Source: Bin95 sp965220855 (GTDB lineage: Bacteria > Pseudomonadota > Alphaproteobacteria > Bin95). Taken from it: 64,000 bases of DNA. Below, piece after piece: positions 59,038 through 64,000 of this stretch. The notes under the pieces are model-generated. The model made no database searches, was not told the DNA's origin, and worked only from the letters and a program-made list of their open reading frames with translations. The position numbers and the translations under genes were made by a program. Within the stretch, counting starts at the first letter, position 1; each line of letters opens with the position of its first letter. The DNA lies in assembly GCA_965220855.1 (NCBI GenBank), contig CBDCQY010000002.1:62001-126000 (forward strand), given 5' to 3'.

Positions 59038-59355
59038 ATGGTCAAGCAGTACAGGAGTGCCGCGCTGGCGGCGGTGCATGAGACGGCGCTCGGTATGACC
59101 GAGGCGGGGGTCATGTCGAGGCGGACGATGACGTCGTTCGACGAGATGTGCCTGACGCCGGTCGAGGAGATGGCGCCGGAGGACATCCGGGCGCTTCGGC
59201 TGCGGGAAAATGCGAGCCAGGCGGTGTTCGCGCGCCACCTCAACGTGACGACCGGGCTGGTGAGCCAGTGGGAGCGCGGCGAGAAGCGCCCGCGCGGCCC
59301 CTCGCTGAAGCTGTTGACGCTGGTGGCGAAGAAGGGTCTGGGCGCGGTCGCGTGA
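59038..59355 (+). CDS. NadS/HigA-type XRE regulator, orphan antitoxin
   Basis: 105 residues from the ATG at 59038: KQYRSAALAAVHETALGMTE, then a linker (MTSFDEMCLTPVEEMAPEDI) and a C-terminal helix-turn-helix (ENASQAVFARHLNVTTGLVS, QWERGEKRPRGPSLKLLTLV). This is the layout of NadS-like antitoxins that normally follow a RelE/HigB-type toxin gene. None is present upstream; instead there is an IS end and the MDR gene. The gene lies inside a segment bracketed by a duplicated MDR 3' end. Confidence 0.82.
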   Translation: MVKQYRSAALAAVHETALGMTEAGVMSRRTMTSFDEMCLTPVEEMAPEDIRALRLRENASQAVFARHLNVTTGLVSQWERGEKRPRGPSLKLLTLVAKKGLGAVA

Positions 59356-59723
59356 GGTCACGCCGCCGCGCCGCCGGCCGCCTCCGCCCCGGCCCGCCGA
59401 CCGCCTTCCCGCTCGCCGAATCCGCCCTCGCCCACCTCCGCAACCGCCGCACGGTGACCGCCGCCGCGCTTCCGGTCTGAGGCGGGCGCGACTCGCCGGG
59501 GCGTCGCATCGATTCGCCGGCCTCGACGGCCCTGCTTCCTCGAACTGCATCGGTTTCGGTCGCCGCGCCGGCTTCGTCCCACGCATCCGAACCTCTTGTG
59601 GTGCGAGAGATTTTGCGGCTGGACATATTCCGCATGGCCGGCAGTAATTTACGGTCTGTCTTGCGTATATTCGGTGGGAATTCTATCGTTGCTTCCTGAA
59701 TGAATTCAGGGGGAACTGACGCG
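59356..59723. other. spacer containing a duplicated 3' end of the MDR gene
   Basis: 59373-59470 repeats 58824-58927 with a 6-bp deletion and a few substitutions, and still encodes TAFPLAESALAHLRNRRTVT to AAALPV and a TGA at 59480. The remainder (59481-59723) turns AT-rich towards the next gene and should hold its promoter; no clear hexamer pair stands out. Confidence 0.75.
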
Positions 59724-60365
59724 ATGAGGACTTCCCATCTTCTGGCCTTTCTGATGATTATGACTATGGGATTATCGGTGTTTGCGGCGACATTTGCGCA
59801 GGCGAAGTGCCGGGAGAGCAGCCAGAGGATTCCGACCTCGAATGCGGATTGTGTCGGGAGCGCACAGGTCTGGGAGGGATCCGTTTGGGAGGGGAAGAGC
59901 GGCAAAACGGAATATTTTGCATGGGTGACAGGCGGTTGCACCGACCATGGCGATATCGTGGTGCGCGTCGATATCGCGGGACGTTCGGACAAGACCTGGC
60001 GTTTGACGTCCGAAGTTCAGAGGAAAAGGAGCAAGACCGCACATTCGATTCGGGGCATCTACTGCTGCACCGAGGACAGCGATATCTGCGACCGATCCGA
60101 GATCACCGCGCAAGCATGCCTGGACAAGTATTATGACAGTCCGGCGAGCGAAGACTGCCGGAACGAGACCGCCAGTGTCAGCAACTTCAGGTGCAACATC
60201 GGCGCAGAGTGCCCGGGCAGCGAGAACCGGTGCGAGGAAGGGAGCTCGGGCGACGATTGCGATGTCGATGGATGGAAGGAGACGTCGATAATTGCGACGT
60301 TCAAGGAGGCCCTCGCCCTGAACAGTTGCAACGGCGCGTTGACGAAGGGCGACTGCCCGCCATAG
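59724..60365 (+). CDS. secreted cysteine-rich protein, unknown
   Basis: 213 residues from the ATG at 59724. The signal peptide is MRTSHLLAFLMIMTMGLSVF, cleaved near TFAQA-KC. The mature part holds 14 Cys (e.g. GIYCCTEDSDICDRSEITAQ, GAECPGSENRCEEGSSGDDC), an even number suiting disulfides in the periplasm or outside. It is richer in A/T and in Ser/Thr/Asn than its neighbours. No family recognised. It stands alone between the MDR duplication and dinB. Confidence 0.65.
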   Translation: MRTSHLLAFLMIMTMGLSVFAATFAQAKCRESSQRIPTSNADCVGSAQVWEGSVWEGKSGKTEYFAWVTGGCTDHGDIVVRVDIAGRSDKTWRLTSEVQRKRSKTAHSIRGIYCCTEDSDICDRSEITAQACLDKYYDSPASEDCRNETASVSNFRCNIGAECPGSENRCEEGSSGDDCDVDGWKETSIIATFKEALALNSCNGALTKGDCPP

Positions 60366-60508
60366 GCGTGGGGCGTCCGGTTCTCGCCTTGCCGGCCGAG
60401 GTCGGAGGCGCGCCTGCGTCTGCGGACGGCGCGTGCGGCGCGCGCTTCTCTCCGGCGCGGAAGCGCGCTATAGGCCCCGGCAACGCACGCTCGATGAGGA
60501 GGCCTCGC

Positions 60509-61003
60509 ATGTTCGCCGACCATTTCCGCACCATGGCCGCCTATAATCGCTGGGCGAACGGGCGCCTATACGGGGCCTGCCGGACGCTCGGCGATGCGGA
60601 GCGCAAGCGCGACCGGGGGGCCTTCTTCGGCTCGATCCACAACACGCTGAACCATATTCTGGTGGGCGACCGCATCTGGCTCGGGCGCATCGAGGGCCAG
60701 GATGTGGGCGGTCTCGCGCTGGACGCCGTTCTGTTCGACGATTTCGACGCGCTGGAGGCGGCGCGCGGCGCGGAGGACGACCGGCTCGACCGCGTGCTGG
60801 CCGGCGTCGATGACGAGCGCATGGCCGGCGCGCTAACCTACGCCAACCAGTCGGGCGAGGCGCAGCACACGGCGATGCGGCTGGTGTGGACGCATCTCTT
60901 CAACCATCAGACGCATCATCGCGGCCAGACGCACGGCATGCTGAGCCAGGCCGGCCTCGACCCGCCGCCGCTCGACCTGATCTACTATCTGCGCTCGCTC
61001 TGA
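60509..61003 (+). CDS. DinB/YfiT-family metal-binding protein
   Basis: 164 residues: FRTMAAYNRWANGRLYGACR, FFGSIHNTLNHILVGDRIWL and LVWTHLFNHQTHHRGQTHGM. The first His (NTLNHILV) and the HxxxH pair near HHRGQ are the three metal ligands of the DinB four-helix bundle. Members are thiol- or mycothiol-dependent transferases or of unknown function. AGGAGG lies upstream of the ATG at 60509. Its 3' part is duplicated at 62613-62819. Confidence 0.88.
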   Translation: MFADHFRTMAAYNRWANGRLYGACRTLGDAERKRDRGAFFGSIHNTLNHILVGDRIWLGRIEGQDVGGLALDAVLFDDFDALEAARGAEDDRLDRVLAGVDDERMAGALTYANQSGEAQHTAMRLVWTHLFNHQTHHRGQTHGMLSQAGLDPPPLDLIYYLRSL

Positions 61004-61289
61004 GGCGCGCGCCGGCCCATAATCGGCCGTCATGAGCGGCCTTGCGACACGGATCGGGCCGGAGGAGGCGGATGCGGCCGTCCGTCGCGTGGCGGCGCGT
61101 TATATCGACAGCCGGCGGGCGCGCATTCCGGAGTTCGTCCGGCGCAATTTCCGCCTGCGGGGCGCGCTCGGCCTGCACCGCCACGCGCTCGGGCGCGACC
61201 TGGTGCGCGCGCCGGCCAATCTGGCGCTCGCCGGCCCCAACCTCGCGCTCGAACTGGCCGCCTTGCTCGCCGAACGCCACCGCCCGGAG
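60797..61289 (+). repeat. 493-bp direct repeat, left copy
   Basis: Covers the 3' part of dinB, the intergenic gap and the first ~86 codons of the following membrane-protein gene. It matches 62613-63105 at a constant offset of 1816 bp with about ten substitutions and no indels. The homology stops abruptly on both sides, where the inserted segment 61290-62612 begins and ends. Confidence 0.9.
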
Positions 61290-61307
61290 GGCACCGAGCG
61301 GTTGTAG
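61032..61307 (+). pseudogene. truncated copy of the 62848-63816 membrane-protein gene
   Basis: Encodes MSGLATRIGPEEADAAVRRV, then IPEFVRRNFRLRGALGLHRH to LALELAALLAERHRPEG, then diverges (TERL) at the insertion boundary 61289 and stops. Only the first 86 of about 322 codons remain. Same start context as the intact gene. Confidence 0.9.
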
Positions 61308-61326
61308 GGTAAGGTGATACTAGTCT

Positions 61327-62259
61327 TCAATTTGGCCACCACCCACTCTTTTTCTTTATTGTAAATCCCAATGCTTCTCCATCTTTCCCAACAGAGCTAA
61401 CCACAAACCAGTCCTCGTTTTCTTTCAAGGGCAAATTCTGAGTGAGTTGGCAAGCATGAAATATAAAGGAAGTTGAATTATTTCCTGACTCTCTTGCCGC
61501 AAACATATTTGCTCTACTTTTATCGATCTTGATCCTGATCGGATAATTTGGAAGGTAAAGGTTCTCAATATTTTCCTCCATAATACGTTGTAGATTGACG
61601 TCGGTCATTTCATTTAGACCACTGCGAACTTGTAAAACATTGGGTGATCTTGCATGCGCTCGAGCGATAGTTATAAGCGTAGGACGTCTTTCATGTGAGT
61701 TATCTCTTGGATAGAAAATAGCCTGTTCGCGAGTGCGCAGAATGTTATTTTGGTTGATGAACACATTCGTATTTTCAATATATATGACTCCTAAAATTAA
61801 AATTTCTACACACTCAACATTCCCACTAATGGAATCTTGGCAGTACAACAAGGAGTGATAATCTTTAGTTTTTCCTATAAAAGAGCTTTTTGTTCTATTT
61901 GGTATCTCATGTCCAGATATATGGAAATTTCCGTCCGGATGCCAATTCATTTTAATATCAACTAACTCCGCCTGCATTTCTTCGCATAAAGTTCTGTTGT
62001 TTGAGCTTGGATCAACCTTTAAGGCAATGCCTCCCTTTGAGGTTACAAATTCTGCATCTTTAACTTCGAGCTTATACATGTCGTTTGGATATCTTTTGGG
62101 ATACCATTTCTGTATAACGCATCTTTTTTCATCCACTGCCGAGTACTTCGGTGGTGATACTAGCGCAAGACCCTCGCCACCATCTCCGATATAGAAGCTG
62201 AACATTTTATGCAGGATGCCTTGATGCTCCATTGCGAAAAAGTATCTGCGGTCTGCCAT
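61327..62259 (-). CDS. AT-rich orphan gene of unknown function (inserted cargo)
   Basis: 310 residues with a strong AGGAGAAGG site before the ATG at 62259. Base composition (near 40% GC by eye) contrasts sharply with the flanks. Segments such as HQGILHKMFSFYIGDGGEGL, FVTSKGGIALKVDPSSNNRT, WHPDGNFHISGHEIPNRTKS and ILILGVIYIENTNVFINQNN suggest an alpha/beta protein; the C-terminal DWFVVSSVGKDGEALGFTIK looks like a final sheet. No family, catalytic motif, signal or membrane segment recognised. It is the only gene between the 493-bp direct repeats. Confidence 0.7.
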   Translation of the reverse strand: MADRRYFFAMEHQGILHKMFSFYIGDGGEGLALVSPPKYSAVDEKRCVIQKWYPKRYPNDMYKLEVKDAEFVTSKGGIALKVDPSSNNRTLCEEMQAELVDIKMNWHPDGNFHISGHEIPNRTKSSFIGKTKDYHSLLYCQDSISGNVECVEILILGVIYIENTNVFINQNNILRTREQAIFYPRDNSHERRPTLITIARAHARSPNVLQVRSGLNEMTDVNLQRIMEENIENLYLPNYPIRIKIDKSRANMFAARESGNNSTSFIFHACQLTQNLPLKENEDWFVVSSVGKDGEALGFTIKKKSGWWPN

Positions 62260-62612
62260 TTCCTTCTCCTATCGAGATTGCAAGAGAGTGGTTGCGCAGG
62301 CATATACGCATAGCGAGAAGTTCACCTATCATCGAGTGATCGACGGTGACTCGCCCGCAATGCTGTACAAGACCTCCGCTCTATATGGGGCGCTTTAAAT
62401 GAAGTTCAAGTGCTGGCGCCAAGTGACGATAGAGGCGCCAAGTGACGATAGAAAGGTCGCAGGACGCTAGTCAGCCGTAGGCCGGAGTCTATCCGGTCGC
62501 GATACTTGGGGAGCGTTGCCAAGGTAGGCCGTATCTGGCCGCCGGAGGAGGCGGTACGCAGGCGAGGCCAGTGGTTGGCTTGGGGGCGATCCACAGGACG
62601 ATGGACCATATT
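62260..62612. other. right part of the insertion, no gene recognised
   Basis: About 350 bp. It holds the likely promoter of the AT-rich gene (divergent AT tract 62275-62400) and a 19-bp tandem duplication GGCGCCAAGTGACGATAGA (62415-62433 and 62434-62452). From 62460 the sequence becomes GC-rich again without recognisable coding. Confidence 0.5.
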
Positions 62613-62819
62613 CTGGCCGGCGTCGATGACGAGCGCATGGTCGGCGCGCTCACCTACGCCAACCAGTCGGGCGAGGCGCAGCACACGGCGATGCGGCTGG
62701 TGTGGACGCATCTCTTCAACCATCAGACGCATCATCGCGGCCAGACGCACGGCATGCTGAGCCAGGCCGGTCTCGACCCGCCGCCGCTCGACCTGATCTA
62801 CTATCTGCGCTCGCTCTGA
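62613..62819 (+). pseudogene. dinB 3' fragment (right copy of the direct repeat)
   Basis: Encodes LAGVDDERMVGALTYANQSG to LIYYLRSL, identical to the end of the intact dinB apart from Ala to Val. The first ~97 codons are missing. It is part of the 493-bp direct repeat (62613-63105). Confidence 0.9.
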
Positions 62820-62847
62820 GGCCCGCGCCGGCCCATAATCGGCCGTC

Positions 62848-63816
62848 ATGAGCGGCCTTGCGACACGGATCGGGCCGGAGGAGGCGGATGCGGCCGTCCG
62901 CCGCGCGGCGGCGCGTTATATCGACAGCCGGCGGGCGCGCATCCCGGAGTTCGTCCGGCGCAATTTCCGCCTGAGAGGCGCGCTCGGCCTGCACCGCCAC
63001 GCGCTCGGGCGCGACCTGGTGCGCGCCCCCGCCAATCTGGCGCTCGCCGGCCCCAACCTCGCGCTCGAACTGGCCGCCCTGCTCGCCGAACGCCACCGCC
63101 CGGAGCGCGCCCGGCGGCTGCGCGGCAAGCGGCGCCTGCTGGTCACCGATGTGGCGCGCGAGCTCGAATGGCGCCTGTTCTCCGAACTGCTGGAACTGCC
63201 CTACGAGCAGCCGGGCCGGCGCGCGACCCGCGACGCGCTCGCCGAGGAAATCGCCCGCGAGCCGGCGATCGCCGACATGCTGGCGGCGGTCGCGACGGCG
63301 AGCCGCCAGCCCGGCTTCGAGGCCTGGGCGCGCGAGGCGGCCGGGCGCTATGGCGAGGCGCGGCTCGCGGTCGCCGATCTCGCCACCTCGCTCGCCTCGG
63401 CCGGCATCGGCGCGACGCTCTTCCGCCAGTGGACGCCGGGGGCGCTCTCGCTCGGGCCGGCGGCGGCGCAGCTGCTGGCCCAGCAGGCGGCGGTGGCGGG
63501 CTTTCCGCTGGGCGCCGGGGCGGGCGCGCTCTGGTACGGCCTCTTCCCGGCCAAGGCCTCGACGGTCGCGGCGGTGGGCCTGACCGGCGCTCTGGCGCTG
63601 CTGCCGGCCATGCTGTCGGCCTTCGCCGGCGTGGCCGCCGACCCGATCCAGGCCCGGCTCGGCCTGCATGACCGCCGCCTCCAGCGCCTGCTGGACGCGC
63701 TGGAGGCGCGCCTGCTCGGCCGCGCGGAGACGGGCTTCAACCCGCGCGAGCCGTGGGTGGCGCGCATTCTGGACCTCGCCGACCTGCTGAGCCTCGCGCG
63801 CCGCGCCGTGGCCTGA
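62848..63816 (+). CDS. predicted membrane-associated protein (DUF6635-like)
   Basis: 322 residues. An N-terminal conserved block (ARIPEFVRRNFRLRGALGLH, RHALGRDLVRAPANLALAGP) recalls DUF6635 proteins; the family name is from memory and unverified. Two hydrophobic segments near the C-terminal third (AAAQLLAQQAAVAGFPLGAG; VGLTGALALLPAMLSAFAGV) are likely membrane helices, followed by AADPIQARLGLHDRRLQRLL. Function unknown. It is the intact copy; its upstream region is now the duplicated dinB fragment rather than full dinB. Confidence 0.65.
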   Translation: MSGLATRIGPEEADAAVRRAAARYIDSRRARIPEFVRRNFRLRGALGLHRHALGRDLVRAPANLALAGPNLALELAALLAERHRPERARRLRGKRRLLVTDVARELEWRLFSELLELPYEQPGRRATRDALAEEIAREPAIADMLAAVATASRQPGFEAWAREAAGRYGEARLAVADLATSLASAGIGATLFRQWTPGALSLGPAAAQLLAQQAAVAGFPLGAGAGALWYGLFPAKASTVAAVGLTGALALLPAMLSAFAGVAADPIQARLGLHDRRLQRLLDALEARLLGRAETGFNPREPWVARILDLADLLSLARRAVA

Positions 63817-63825
63817 GCGCGCCGC

Positions 63826-64000
63826 TTACGCCGCCGCGCCCGCCGCCGTCAGCCCCCAGGCCCCGGCGAGCAGCTCGTAGCTCCGCCGGCGCGCGGCCTC
63901 GTCATGCGTCCAGGTGACCACCGCGATCTCGTCCACCTCCAGCTCCTCGCCGATGGCGGCGATGCGCCGCGCCACCGGCTCCGGCCGCCCGATGATCGCG
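63826..64000 (-). CDS. LLM-class flavin-dependent oxidoreductase, C-terminal end (runs off the window)
   Basis: The reverse strand from 64000 reads AIIGRPEPVARRIAAIGEEL, then DEIAVVTWTHDEAARRRSYE and LLAGAWGL, stopping with TAA at 63826-63828. 'G-x-P-E-x-V-x-x-x-L' followed by 'THD...RxRSYELLA' is the typical end of MsnO8/bacterial-luciferase-like oxidoreductases. It fits the catabolic neighbourhood, which already has two such enzymes. Confidence 0.8.
   Translation of the reverse strand, partial: AIIGRPEPVARRIAAIGEELEVDEIAVVTWTHDEAARRRSYELLAGAWGLTAAGAAA

Noticed and set aside
61290..62612. The insertion as a transposon with terminal inverted repeats
   Set aside because: No inverted repeats at its boundaries and no recombinase gene; the long direct host repeats fit homologous integration better.

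Overview
The window reads as the chromosome of a high-GC alphaproteobacterium (roughly two-thirds G+C by eye), probably near the Rhodospirillales. The evidence is the housekeeping block hemW-rdgB-rph facing hrcA-grpE, the type of initiator-tRNA fragment at 17255-17299, and a gene content rich in flavin-dependent (luciferase-like) oxidoreductases, SDRs, thiolase/OB-fold pairs and HpcH aldolases. The placement below class level is inference. No rRNA and no CRISPR array were seen.

1-17300 is an accessory region. It is dense in toxin-antitoxin (TA), Fic, AbiE and nucleotidyltransferase genes, many broken. A complete tyrosine integrase (15857-17047) lies next to a 45-bp copy of the 3' end of an initiator tRNA gene (17255-17299), the likely attachment site. 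Read leftwards on the minus strand, this integrase is followed by a three-gene uncharacterised operon. Then come four decayed pieces of the same kind of integrase, each followed by a small cargo: a TA pair plus Fic, an AAA/DUF4143 ATPase, a second Fic, and higBA plus mntA. The last integrase piece is fused in frame to HigB. This looks like repeated accretion of small int+cargo islands at one site. A recurring theme is an intact antitoxin beside a dead or missing toxin.

17300-22140 is an insertion-sequence nest. An IS256-type element with a 9-bp target duplication (17373-19938) carries an IS481-type element inside it. Then come an oppositely oriented integrase tail, an AbiEi gene whose AbiEii partner is lost, and an internally deleted IS256 copy. 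Both IS256 copies, and an unrelated transposase remnant at 6690-7418, carry perfect palindromes made of two opposed DnaA boxes.

22287-31685 holds an NnrU-like membrane protein, a giant predicted autotransporter of about 2690 residues (7 FnIII-like and 16 Ig-like repeats plus a C-terminal beta-barrel), and a CAT-anticodon tRNA.

31700-45420 is a catabolic region (SDR, HpcH aldolase, D-2-hydroxyacid dehydrogenase, two luciferase-like oxidoreductases, alpha/beta-hydrolase-fold protein, TPP enzyme, an internally duplicated unknown protein, sulfatase). A defence islet is embedded in it: a DarT-DarG DNA ADP-ribosylation system and an ATPase + DUF4276 (TOPRIM-like) pair.

45500-51965 is core: DjlA-like co-chaperone, Dps, HemW, RdgB, RNase PH, HrcA, GrpE and a lipoprotein hydrolase. 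52000-64000 returns to catabolism (OB-fold/thiolase pair, TPP enzyme, amidohydrolase, MDR reductase, DinB, luciferase-like oxidoreductase). It is interrupted by a HicB-like pair, by a 269-bp palindromic element that would fold into an almost perfect three-way junction (54652-54920), and by two insertions bracketed by direct duplications of host gene sequence (58938-59480 and 61290-62612).
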